Below, one piece after another: positions 20,911 to 31,321 of a stretch of DNA of 64,000 nt. The position numbers were made by a program, and so were the translations under genes. The notes under the pieces are model-generated. The model was not told the DNA's origin. It did no database searches and was given only the letters and a program-made list of their open reading frames with translations. The number at the start of each line of letters is the position of its first letter. Within the stretch, counting starts at the first letter, position 1. The stretch lies in NCBI GenBank assembly GCA_050084985.1, contig JBITNC010000001.1:31434001-31498000 (forward strand), given 5' to 3'. The DNA comes from Nageia nagi. Lineage: Eukaryota > Pinophyta.

Positions 20911-22742
20911 TGTTGATTGAGATTGTGTAATATGTGCGCCTGGAACAATCTTAACCAAAGTAGTTCACGAACAGGCTGTAGGACGCAGCCTGATCTCCGG
21001 AGAAGGCCGGTTCCTTATCCATTGGGTATAGAAAAAGTAACTGGAAAGAGATAAAAAGGACAGAGTGCGAGAGATTAAAGCAAAAGAGTAAGGGTAACAA
21101 GAGAGGAAATAAAAAGGACAGGGTGCGAGGAATGTAAGCAAAAGGATGAGAGTAACAGGAAAGGGATAAAAGGATAGAGTAACAGGAAAGGGATAAAAGG
21201 ATAGGGTAACGAGAGAGAAAGCAAAGGGGTAGATCACTAGTTCAGCGCGGGCTTTCGCAGTGTGCGAAACCTTGGCCTGAATCTAGTGTCGCAGCCACAG
21301 AACAAGTCCTCACTCTCTGAATAGCTCCCCAGCTTCTACTCTACCATGTAGCAGACACAGTTATACTAGCAACCCGCAACTATTACTCAGGAAACAAGCT
21401 AAGCTGCCACAATGTAACCAAATTAAGAATAACAATTACGAGTGCTAGACAAGAAAGGTCAAGATGGTTTCATAGTACCGGACTGAAGCTACAGGTCTTC
21501 GAGAACAAATGAAAAGGGCAATACTAGGCTTCCGACCCTAGTTTCTCTTTATTTTCATATATTTATACTGTATTAACAACAGTTACAAGGTTACAGAACG
21601 GAAACGTTTACAAAAACGGCCGCAAGATTCCGGCCTTCTTGAACTGCTATCAACTACATATGACACTTGGCCGACTGTTACAAAATGGGGCAGATTGCTG
21701 ATAATTCGATTCCCTTGATGATGGCGCTCTGGAATTTTGCAGACTTCTCTCTCTCTCTCCCGGGATGTTCAATTCTCCGACTCTGACTCTTTGATCTTTC
21801 GTTGCGGGCCTGTTTTCCTCTTGACGTGGTCTTAATTCCAAATGTTAATCTTTTCCCCTTCACCTGACGTCAGCTTCAAGTCTCCGGAATTCTTCATTCC
21901 ATTGGCTCCGGACACTAAGTCACTCCTTGATGATGTCATCCATTCCGGGCTCCGGTTTGCTTTATGATTGTAAACTTTATATCTCCTTGTGACATCACCT
22001 TTGAATCTCCGGAATTTCTCGCTCGCTGGTTCCGGATACTAATCTTCTTTTTGCTGATGTCATCTGTTCCGGGCTCCGGTTTCCCTTCCGGATGTAGACT
22101 TTGCCTTTCCATGTGACGTCATTTCCGGACCTCCGGAACGCTTCGCCTTCCGGATAAGACGGTGTAGACTTCATTGCTTCCGGAGTCTGATTTCCTGCAA
22201 GATATGAACACTGTTCTACCTGTGACATCGCCTTCATATGTCCGGAATGCTCCATGTACAGATTCCGGGCCTTCTAGTTACCTTTGATGACTCGTCATCT
22301 CCGGACTCCGGTTCCATCAAAATGCGAACGTCATTTCACCTGTGACGTCATCTTTCTTTCCTCCGGAATGTTTTCCTTTATGGCTCCGGCTACTAAGTCA
22401 CTACTTGCTGGCGTCATCTCCTCCGGACTCCGGAGTCCTTTGCAATTGTGAACCTCGTCCATCCTTGCTGATGTCACCTTCTTATTTTTCCGGAATGCTT
22501 TACCCGAAGGCTCAGGATACGAAGTTACTCCTTGCAGACGTCATCTTGTTCCGGAATTCGGTCTTCGCCAAAATATGACTATCTTTTCTCCGCGACCTCT
22601 TCTTTTCATTCCGGAGGGCTTTATTCACTGACTCCGGCTGTTTATTTATTCCGGAATGGCTCCGGGGACATTTAGGTGAACTTAGGATAATAATTAGAAT
22701 ACCCCGGACCCTATTTCAAGAATTTCAATGTAGGAATCTACA
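20911..22742 (-). repeat. Element D 5' LTR (in element sense)
   Basis: 1,832 bp, same length as its partner and nearly identical. Element transcription would start here near 21,530 and run toward lower coordinates. Confidence 0.95.
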
Positions 22743-22747
22743 GTTAC
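22743..22747 (+). repeat. Element D target-site duplication, right
   Basis: GTTAC. Confidence 0.95.
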
Positions 22748-23230
22748 CATGTGGAATCCCAAAATTTGGTATGATGCTTATTGTCTTGCCAATCTTGTGA
22801 AAGACATGCTTGGCTCTCAAAAGAAAGTTGTTGCAACACCCAAGGAGGAGAAGATCTATGAGAAGAACTTTCAAGATTTTTGAGAAGCACTATCCAAACT
22901 TAAGGATACATTTTCAAAGGGATTAACACTTATTCAAGAGGCATTAGCTAAGGAGGAGTTTTTTGAGGAGTCGATGGAGCATCTTGATAAAATACCTATA
23001 CATCCTTTTGAATACTAACCCATTGTTGATGAGTTTCTTGAGGATTTAGTGGAGCTAGTTTCTTTTATCCCATGGAGTAGGTTGTAGAGTGTGAGGATAT
23101 TCCTTTCACTTATATCACTATAGATGATCTAGAGTCACATGTTTTCTTTGAGCACCTACTGTAGGACTATTCAACATAGCAGAAGCAACATGGTGAATTC
23201 TTTATGAATTCTTCTAGATCCTTCTCTTTG
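22748..23230 (+). pseudogene. gag: Element F gag fragment, part 2
   Basis: Continues the frame broken at 18,003 with WNPKIWYDAYCLANLVKDM, which resembles the PKTW-DAF-LA segment of gag cores, then a Lys/Glu-rich stretch to a stop near 22,880. Beyond the stop the same frame shows LIQEALAKEEFFEESMEHLD, an acidic region with no motif I can name. No zinc knuckle. Confidence 0.55.
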
Positions 23231-23528
23231 TTCCCTTCTTGACATCATCATCATCCTTATTAGAGTGGAGTTTTTATTCATATATGGGATCATGTTCAAC
23301 TTTGGTACACTGTTGGATAATATGGCCAAGTTGTACTTGTTAGTTCCCCCTTTTCATTATTATTTATGCATAGATTGTATATGTACTTTTTATTTTATGC
23401 AAGCTTTGAGGACAAATATTGTATAAGAGGATAAGAATGTTATGACTCCCTTTAGTAGATTATGTGTGTGGTGTGTATTACATTTTTTTAGTGTGTGGTG
23501 TGTAGAATATTTGAGAACAAAGCTTCCT
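23231..23528 (+). other. Element F 3' region
   Basis: T-rich noncoding sequence with two copies of a short GTGTGTGGTGTGTA motif (23,465 and 23,492) before the polypurine tract. Confidence 0.5.
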
Positions 23529-23542
23529 TAAGGGGGTGGCAA
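23529..23542 (+). promoter_or_regulatory. Polypurine tract of element F
   Basis: TAAGGGGGTGGCAA directly before the 3' LTR. Confidence 0.8.
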
Positions 23543-23810
23543 TGTTATGACCCCATAACATGTATTAGTAATAGTAATGGTGTTAGTCCCATATGTACTA
23601 TGCATTAGGTTACTTATGTTGTAAAAGCTAGTTATAGGGGGCTTCCTTATTATTAAAAAAGGAAAGAAGAATGAGTTGAGTTTTATGTGAGAAGTGATTA
23701 TGAAGGAGGTGCCCCCCTTGAAGTAGTGTAAGAAATCCATTAATCTAGAATTAGTGTATTTTTGTAGGAACAAGCCATAATCCATTTATGGTACATATGG
23801 GATAATAAAA
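23543..23810 (+). repeat. Element F 3' LTR
   Basis: 268 bp from TGTTATGACC to GATAATAAAA (terminal CA lost), followed by the TSD ATCAA. Confidence 0.86.
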
Positions 23811-23815
23811 ATCAA

Positions 23816-24180
23816 GCATAACAAACAAGAAATAAGAAGGTTAAATAATATAATCATGGTTACAAGGATGGTAATCACTCTAGATTTGAAAAGAGATAAT
23901 TTGGAAATAAGGGTTATAATAAGAAAGGTTTTTAGAAAAGGAATCAACAATTTCATAAGCAACATCAAAATCCCAAAAATGGAAACCAAGGTTTCAAAAA
24001 CCATGGTCAAGGGTTTCCAGATTAAAGAGAGAATCTAAATACAAGAGATAAGTTTCCTAAATAAAAGAAAGCTCCTCGAGATGGATGCTAGAATTGTGGT
24101 GGAGCTCCTTATGTCAATCAGTGTCCCTTGAAGATAGATCCATCCAAATAGCATCAAATATTTGTACCTACTAGATCAGG
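23816..24180 (+). pseudogene. gag: Element C gag remnant, second part
   Basis: Resumes C's gag after element F. The frame is Asn/Gln/Lys-rich (HKQHQNPKNGNQGF) and ends in a zinc knuckle near 24,090: NCGGAPYVNQCPL, where the Cys-Cys spacing is kept but the His position is altered. This is typical of the basic tail between gag core and protease in chromoviruses. Several stops. Confidence 0.72.
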
Positions 24181-24234
24181 ATAGAAAAAAGGATAATCCA
24201 TACCTCTCTAAATCCCTAGTACAATTTCTTATAA

Positions 24235-24590
24235 ATTTTTAAGGTTTTGATAGATTATGGTGCTATAGATAGTTTTATTTCAATTCTTTAGTGAAGGACA
24301 TATCAAGGACTCTAGAATTTTTAGCAAATAGGAGGCAAGTGGAGTTTGGATTAGGTCAAAAATACCCTATTTGATAATGCTTTAGGTTGTGTGGGATTTG
24401 TATGTGGTTCCCCTAGCCTCTTATAATATCATCTTAGGTATGTATTAGTTGATGGCCCATAAAGCTTTAATTGAATTCCAATAGAGATGGATATAATACA
24501 ACAATGTATCTCAAAATTGATATAGGGTGTAAAGTGATAAAGGAAATTTTGAACCCTATTTGATCACACCTATGTAAGTTAAAATAAGCA
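24235..24590 (+). pseudogene. pol: Element C protease remnant
   Basis: Near 24,246 the frame reads VLIDYGAIDSFIS, equivalent to the usual VLIDSGATHSFIS, with Ser of the Asp-Ser-Gly site changed to Tyr. Later VVPLASYNIILGM matches the conserved second half. Further text (YKDVFLKNLPRLPLKREFDFSIDL) near 24,690-24,760 is the linker to RT. Confidence 0.72.
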
Positions 24591-25178
24591 TTAGAAAAAG
24601 GGAGATGATTTATGCAATCGAGATTAAGGAAGTGGAATAAGAGGATAAGGAGGTAGATATGTTAAATAAGTACCCTATGTTAAGAGAATACAAAGATGTG
24701 TTCCTCAAAAATCTTCCTAGATTACCCCTAAAAAGAGAATTTGACTTTTCAATAGATTTAGTTCTAGGAACTGAACCTATTTATAGAATCCCATATAGAA
24801 TGAATACCATTAAAATGTAGGAGTTGAAGGTACAATTATAAGATTTACTAGAAAAAGGGTTGATAAAATCAAGTATATTACCATGGGAAGCTCTTGTGTT
24901 ATTTTTGAAAAAGAAAGAACTTTAAGGTTATGTATTGATTATAGGATGTTGAACAAGGTCACCACCAAGAATAGGTATCCTTTACCTAAGATTGATGACT
25001 TATTCAATCAACTTAAATATGTGGCTATTTTCTCCAAGATAGATCTAAGATCAGGATACCATCAATTGATAATTAAAGGAAAATAAAGTGGTAGATACTA
25101 TAAGTCATATAAAACATATCAAATTGATAATTAAAGGAAAATAAAGTGGTAGATACTATAAGTCATATATAACATATC
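24590..25178 (+). pseudogene. pol: Element C reverse transcriptase, truncated
   Basis: RT begins with EPIYRIPYRMN near 24,772 and continues, after a frameshift near 24,880, as [45 protein letters not shown]. It stops at 25,083 just after the third RT block, and the YxDD region, thumb and RNase H are missing. The break coincides with a 58-bp tandem duplication. The next recognisable segment is integrase, so about 1.3 kb was deleted. Confidence 0.82.
25063..25178 (+). repeat. 58-bp tandem duplication at the RT deletion
   Basis: The unit starting AATTGATAATTAAAGGAAAA is repeated twice with two or three mismatches. First copy includes the end of the RT frame. Confidence 0.9.
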
Positions 25179-25329
25179 AATTCCATGAAAAAAATTTAAT
25201 TTGACTTTCTTGATCAATTGAAAGCTTTGCAATAAGAAGTCTTATATTACAAATCCATCCAAGAATTGATAAGTAAAGGTACCCCATCATATCAAGATTT
25301 CATTAAAAAAATATGGAATTCTTTATTTT

Positions 25330-26400
25330 AAGGAATATTAGTCATCCCAAAAAAAAAATTTGAGAAATTTAATCATTCAAGAAGCTCATCATCCCACGTA
25401 TGCAGCACATCTAAGAGATATGAAGATGAGAGAAGACCTAAAATAGAAATTTTATTAGGAGGGAATGAAAAATGACATAACAAAATTTATGGAAAGATTC
25501 CTCAAATGTCAAAAAGTGAAGGAATAACATAAACATCTAGGTGGATATTTGCATCCACATGATATTCATATATATAAATGGGAAGTGATTTCAATGGATT
25601 TTATTATTAGATTGCCCAAAAACTAGATTCCATCATGACTCAATTCTAGTAAAGGTTGATAGATTGACCAAGGTAGCATATTTTATACCTGATAACATTA
25701 TTAATGATTCCCCGCATAGTAGCAAATAATTTTCCCCATGAAATCTTTAGATTGCATGGATTTCTTGAGGTGATCATCTCAGATAGAGATTCCAAATTCA
25801 TCTCCGTGTTTTGGAAATCATTGCATAAGGCATTGGGAATGAAATTGAATATGAGTTTAGCATATCATCCTAAGATAAATGGATAGACTAAATGAGTGAA
25901 TATATTCCTTAAGGATATGCTTAGAATGTATTGCATGGAGCAAAAGACTAGATTACCTCTACTTAGTCAAATTTGCTTATAATAATGGATATCATTCATG
26001 TTTAGGAATGACTCCTTTTAAGGATCTCTATGGAAGGAGATGCAAGAATCCTTTATCTTGGAAAAATTTGGAGGATTGGGTTATGATATAGCCTAAAATG
26101 TTAAATAAAATGGAGGAATAGTTGAATTCCATTTGATGAAAGTTGAAAGAAGTTGTTGATCAATAAAAGAGTTATGCCGATCTTAAGAGAACTCCTCAAG
26201 AATTTATTATGGGTTGTGAAGTATTTTTATTATTTCAAACCATAAAAGGTATCATAAATTCTACTAAATTTGATCCCCATTTTGTTTTTCCTTTTGATAT
26301 TATCTAAAACAAGATTCTAGTTGCCTATAAACTTTCTTTGCCTTCAAGTTTTTCAAAAATGCATGATGTCTTTCATGTCTCTCTCCTAAGAAAGTATGTT
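25330..26400 (+). pseudogene. pol: Element C integrase remnant
   Basis: Zinc-binding part: NLIIQEAHHPTYAAHLRDMKM near 25,372 and FMERFLKCQKVKE near 25,484 (one Cys of the last pair replaced). Core: WEVISMDFIIRLPK near 25,582 (first Asp), GFLEVIISDRDSKFISVFW near 25,762 (second Asp); the Glu region near 25,880 has stops. C-terminal part ends with KMHDVFHVSLLRKYV near 26,360, a hallmark of chromovirus integrases. Confidence 0.83.
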
Positions 26401-26409
26401 GCTAACCCC

Positions 26410-26590
26410 TATCATGTGTTGGATTTTGTTTATTTATAGATTTACAAGCTCATGATATTGAAGTTCTCCTTATTAGAATTCTAGATTTTATAACTAAGGA
26501 ACTAAGAAATTAGGAGATTAATGAGTGTCTAGTATAATGGGATAAGTAATCTGAATCATCTTCCACATGAGAAACTGAGTCCACCATGAA
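26410..26590 (+). pseudogene. pol: Element C chromodomain remnant
   Basis: After FHVSLLRKYV the frame gives LQAHDIEVLLIRILDFITKELRN, then EINECLV-WDK and a Glu/Thr-rich end. This matches the chromovirus chromodomain pattern (RILD-K-KELRN, then LVQW---SPEEATWE). Chromodomains of this type guide integration to marked chromatin. Stops and an altered TWE end show loss of function. It assigns C to the chromovirus branch of Ty3/gypsy. Confidence 0.78.
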
Positions 26591-26691
26591 AATACAATTT
26601 CACTATTTATTTTCTTGATCATGTTAAATATTTTTTAAACTTTGTGCTTATATTATTATTATGTTTAAGAACAAAAGGTAATATGTTCCTT

Positions 26692-26706
26692 ATAAGGGGG
26701 CTAGTA
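26692..26706 (+). promoter_or_regulatory. Polypurine tract of element C
   Basis: ATAAGGGGGCTAGTA directly before the LTR start TGTAATGACC. Confidence 0.82.
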
Positions 26707-29700
26707 TGTAATGACCCATCCAATTACATTGTTAAAACTCAAGCACTATTAAGGATTTGAATGAAATTAATTTTGAATTATGTTATGTGATGATATGTTT
26801 TGAATAGATATATTATTTATTTGTGTCAATTTGATTCTATATTTGAGATGTTTTGAAATAGATTATATCAAGATGAAAAGTTCTAGAAAAGATCCAAGAA
26901 ACTATGGGTGAATTGGTGATGAGAATAGAAGGGTAAGAGTGAGGAAGTGATTGGCATTGGTTCGTTGAAAAACCCTAACGATCATCATAGATCATGTAGT
27001 TGCATGGTAGAATAATTAGTCATGAATGTCAATTTTCATTATGAATGTGTGATTTTGGATGTGTGTGTATGTATTAATAGTTTATCCTATAGAACAAGGC
27101 AACCATCATAGGTAAAATATGTGATTAACTTCCTATTGTGAATTTTTTGTAATTTAAATTTAAAAATGGAGGGCAAGGAATATTCCATTATTTTGAATTC
27201 AAATTTTTACTTATATTTGTTAGTAAATTAAAATAAAAATCAAAACAATGATAGTTATAAAGGACTAAGGTCACTTTGTGATGTTACATGATATTTAATG
27301 GTTTAGGAACATAATTGAGGTATGACCCTACTTATTTTGTTTTCTTATGTTAGGTATGGGAACTAATTCATATTAATTTATTAGTTAATAAAAATATTTC
27401 AAAGTGTTTAATGCCACTACAATCATCTACAACTTTAATAAAACCTACCACAAAAATTATTAACAGGATGAGTAAATGTTCATTTGGACATACTTAAAAC
27501 TCCTTGGCTATAAATAGGAGGGTGGAACATTAGGAAAATCATCTACTATCATTATATTATTTTTATTCTCAAGCTTTGGGTGTAGAATTATGTGAAGAAG
27601 AGAAGCCTCTCCCTCTCTCAAGTCCAGGTGCATTCTTTTTGCATTTTAGACGATAAAGCTAAAATTCCTAGTTAAAGTAGTCTTATTTGATGTTATTTAA
27701 TAAGTTATATGGAAGGATTATTTGATAAAGGTTCATGTATTGATAAATATCTTGTACCATTTTAAGGAACATATTAATTATTTTGTTTGACGTATTGCAT
27801 ATGAAGGTTGGTACCTTGTATTTTATTTAAAAGTTAAAGTTGTGGGATCTTATTATTTTTCCCTTTTATTTAAATATATTGTTGGGAAGTCTCAAGTACA
27901 AATGTGTTATGTATTTTAGTATAGTAATGAGACTAGTCAATTAATTCTATTATGAGTAGATCATGGGAGCCCATGCCTTGGAAGAGATCCAATCTTACCT
28001 CACCTTACTCACAAGGTTCTTTGACTCTACTCATTTTTTGTGTTCTCCCATGTTTTACATACACATGTATTTGGGTACTCATAGCCACAATATTTGATGT
28101 AAAATTTTTTCAACTATTCTTTGATTGATCATCATAAGCCTCCAACAAGGCACACACTAGCAAAGTGTTGGTAAAGGTTTTAGAATTTGGTTTTATTAAT
28201 GAGTATTATGCTTATTTTCCCCAACACCATTTTGATAACCCATTCTATGTGTATCCTATCATCATAGTATTCTATAAGATAGATATGCAACATGCTAGAA
28301 ATATGTTGGTAAAGGTTCCAAAGTTTGGCTTTAATCTTAAGTGTTGCACACCCCTTCAGATATCCATTTTGTGCACATCTTGACATCATTGACATACTTC
28401 ATGTCAAATAATTTTCTAACCTTGTGTATTCCCTACCGATTAAGCATTCATAACCATAATATTCGAAAAGAAACCATTTCAACTATGCTTTGATGGATCC
28501 CAATACCTCCCTTTTGAGATCACATAGTGGTATACACTGAGAGAATGTTAAGAAAGGTTGCAAAGTTTGACTTTCCATTTGATAGTAATATCATGGTAAA
28601 ACTCTCTGTAGTCTATATATTCTATGAGATAATGTGCTTGTCTTGAAAACCATCATGTTTTGGAATGGTAGTTTTAATTCACATCCTTTCTTCCTCTACA
28701 TTGAGATTAATCTCATTTGTGTATCATGTATCCATCATTCATGATTTTGAATAATTGTACCAAAAAAAATTTGTAAAAGGGACCCTTATTCAAGAATGAA
28801 GATGGAAAGAGTTGCACCAAAGAATGAAGTCATTTGAATTTATTGCTATGTAATTATTAGCTTAATTTTGTAAAAGTGAATCTTATTAAATAATTTGGAT
28901 TAACTTTTTTTATTCTCCTTATGTAATAAATATGTATTATCAATTGATGGAGTTTCATGTAATATTTTAGATTTACTTTAATAACTATTTATTCTAATTC
29001 AAGCTTAAATGGGTTCTTAGAAACAATTTAGATTTCCTATAAGGTATTTATTCAATTATATTTAAGGTATCTTATTAAATAATAATACCTTACATAAAAA
29101 AAGTGTAATCCCTAACTTAACCTTCTATGATGAGTATGAATTCTATTACCTTAGTATGGTCTCAAGATAAAATATAATTCTTAATAAGATTTGTAATACA
29201 AGAAGTATGTTTTATTAGTACTGAATAGAAGGATAGCATCAAAATCTAAGGATTTATTTTATGCTAGTAAAAGAATGATCGAATAGAATTTGGTATAAGA
29301 TAGTTAAAATTTAATAAAGATATACCCTAACTTAGTTAGGTGAATGTGTTTAATTTTACACCTTGCCAATAAGTTGAAATAATATAAAGAGATAAAGGAA
29401 ATTAATTTTAATAATCATGAACAATCTATTAAACCTAATTCATTGTAGATGGGATGAGAATTTCGTATATTAATATTTGGTAAAATCTTAATAAGGTAAC
29501 TCTAATCTCCTTAGAACATACAAATATAGTTCTCATTGAGGAAATGAAAAAGGTGTTGAATCTTAGGAATCTTGGAATCTTAATAAGGATCAAGATCAAA
29601 CCAAATTGGGAATACATAATATATTATAAATGTACATTAGCATTTTTAGCAAATGTTACCTCTTAAAGGATTGGATAGTTGATCTAGTAGGATAGATAAT

Positions 29701-30941
29701 GGATCAAAGGAGATTAGTAAATGAATTACTTTATAGTATGATAATTTATCAATCAAGTCTATAAGTATATGTTGAAACCCAATATCAACTCATAAATATA
29801 TGATTAATCTTATAGTCTATGAATAATTATAAAAAGGTAAATATAAACTCAACAACACCCTAGATGAAGGAATCACCCCTAATGAATTGATTCAACCAAA
29901 AAGGATACTTTTGGATGGATTTGTTAATGAAGTAAAATGGCATATAATATTCTCTAGTTAAACCTCCCTTGCTAAACAACATTTCAAAGGAATATTCCTT
30001 GAGGGTGGACCACTTTGCATTGCACTTCCTTTATAGCAGTAGTTGACTTTAGTGTTATCTCAAGGCACATTACTAGACACTAGTATGAGAACTTTTATAA
30101 AGTAGCATTAATTACATAGTACCATATGTATGGGATATTTGTGGTAATTCTATATATCTTATGTGACTTTGTAAATAAAGTTTTTTTAATCTTCCTGCAT
30201 ACAATATGGTATTGTTATGTCATGGGTATTTTTTTATATCCTTGCTTAAAATTAATTATACTATACAAACCACTCAAGGGTATTGTGTTGATATCCATGG
30301 CCTCCCAAGATATGGGCATGGGGATGTCAAGTTCCATGGTGAGCCTAGTCAATAAATATGGGTACGCTAGTGTCTCATATCCTCAATAGGGTGTTAGATG
30401 AGGATACAAGTTGATAAAACTATGGTTACTGGGTGAAGGTAATTTAGTAGTCATACTACTTGTAGTTATGAACATAGGAGTATGATGATTATCCCATAGC
30501 AAATGATGCTTCCCACTCATAAAGAAGTTTACCTAGGATAAACTATCTACTCCTATGATTCTAAGGGTTATCATTAGATGAGAATGTTAAACCTAGTGGA
30601 TGTATGTTCTCTTTTGTTATATGGGCCCTAAGTAGGAAATCATTATGCCATGTCCAAAATATTTGTTGCATAGTTCATGAAGTGGAAATGGTGGGATCAT
30701 ATTTAAGGCATCTCCTCAATAGGATGAGCATTATGGAGTGAAAACCAAAATATATTTAATTAAGGTTAGATAATTTGAACTTTAACCAATCTTGCCATGT
30801 GGGTGCTAACTAGCTAGCATCATTGACAAGCTCATGTGAATTGCCTAAATCCATTCCTAGATCTTTCAAGTGTTTAAAATAATAAAAAAATAAATTAGGT
30901 GTAAAATTTTAGGAATGTATATAATAAGAGGATGCATTATA
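26707..30941 (+). repeat. Element C 3' LTR
   Basis: 4,235 bp, TG to TA (CA lost), uninterrupted. It serves as the empty site for element B: ATTTAGTAGTCATACTACTTG at about 30,443 joins what lies at 9,901 and 15,131. Shorter than the 5' copy because of deletions, mostly between 28,740 and 28,800 (about 500 bp present at 7,480-8,270 in the 5' copy). Confidence 0.87.
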
Positions 30942-30946
30942 ATTGG
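30942..30946 (+). repeat. Element C target-site duplication, right
   Basis: ATTGG. Confidence 0.88.
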
Positions 30947-31321
30947 TGACAAAAACTATGTTGTTAACAACCTAGTTCTACTATTTTTTAGGTTGTTAAC
31001 AACCTTCATTTTGATGAGTCAGTAGTGGAAGTTGAAGGGGAATTGATAGTTCTAATAGTTGAGTGGTAATATTGTAATGACCATAGACAATGAGAAGAGA
31101 AGGCTCCAATTCCATTCTATATTAACACATATTGGGTGAACCAAGGTAAATAATTATGTTGATCTTGTTGTGTATGATTTAAATTGTTAATTTATAGTTT
31201 TACATTATAAAATTTTCAATTTATATTCAATTTGATGGATCTCATAATGGTGAATGTTTTTTCATTTGAATATGTAAGTGATGATCTAAGTATGTTGTGA
31301 GCATCTGATGATTATAGGTCA
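30947..31321 (+). repeat. Element A 3' LTR, right piece
   Basis: Continues the LTR broken at 5,425. Matches 48-659 and ends in CA at 31,321. Confidence 0.83.

Larger units (their letters stand above)
18004..22742 (-). mobile_element. Element D: young TR-GAG-like LTR retrotransposon
   Basis: Two 1,832-bp LTRs (18,004-19,835 and 20,911-22,742) flank only 1,075 bp of internal DNA with a single intact gag on the minus strand. There is no protease, RT, RNase H or integrase. The TSD GTTAC is perfect. By eye the LTRs differ at three positions (near 18,714, 18,877 and 19,428 and their partners), all transitions. Orientation is set by gag, a TATA box and a primer-like site. Base composition contrasts strongly with the surroundings: CpG-rich with many CCGG sites. 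It resembles the described TR-GAG class (terminal repeats plus gag); the family itself I do not recognise. Confidence 0.93.
16726..23810 (+). mobile_element. Element F: small gag-only LTR element inserted in C's gag
   Basis: LTRs 16,726-16,955 (230 bp) and 23,543-23,810 (268 bp) both begin TGTTATGACCCCA; the shorter one lacks about 38 bp near its start. The perfect TSD ATCAA flanks them, and removing F rejoins C's gag. Met-type primer site and polypurine tract are present. Without element D the whole is about 2.3 kb with 1.84 kb inside, which holds only a short gag-like frame. It could not encode RT or integrase, so it would have needed another element's enzymes. Confidence 0.87.
5426..30941 (+). 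mobile_element. Element C: Ty3/gypsy chromovirus with very long LTRs
   Basis: Bounded by the 5-bp duplication ATTGG. Starts TGTAATGAC at both LTRs (5,426 and 26,707). The 5' LTR is 5,426-9,901 plus 15,131-15,618 (about 4,964 bp without element B); the 3' LTR is 26,707-30,941 (4,235 bp). Between them lie primer site, gag, protease, RT, integrase, chromodomain and polypurine tract. Without its insertions C is about 15.5 kb. The first 150 bp of the two LTRs differ at roughly 25 positions by eye (about 16%), so it is old. B sits in its 5' LTR and F (carrying D) in its gag. Confidence 0.88.
1..31321 (+). mobile_element. Element A: old Ty3/gypsy retrotransposon, split by element C
   Basis: Order is 5' LTR, Met-type primer site, gag, protease, RT, RNase H, integrase, polypurine tract, 3' LTR. 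The internal part runs to 5,320. The 3' LTR begins at 5,321 with TGATCC, is broken at 5,425 by element C and resumes at 30,947. The break is proved by matching both halves to the intact 5' LTR: GATTAGTGATAAATACC at about 48 corresponds to GATTGG at 5,420 continuing as TGACAAAAACT at 30,947. About 53 bases of the 5' LTR are missing off the left edge. A's right end abuts minus-strand element E inside its RNase H. A, B and E are the same gypsy family, judged by gag, protease and integrase similarity. Confidence 0.85.

Noticed and set aside
26707-30941. Long direct repeat (about 4.2 kb) read as a segmental duplication
   Set aside because: TG start, TSD ATTGG, primer site and polypurine tract at the right places show that the copies are LTRs.
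30947-31321. Solo LTR
   Set aside because: It continues exactly the A 3' LTR broken at 5,425 by element C.
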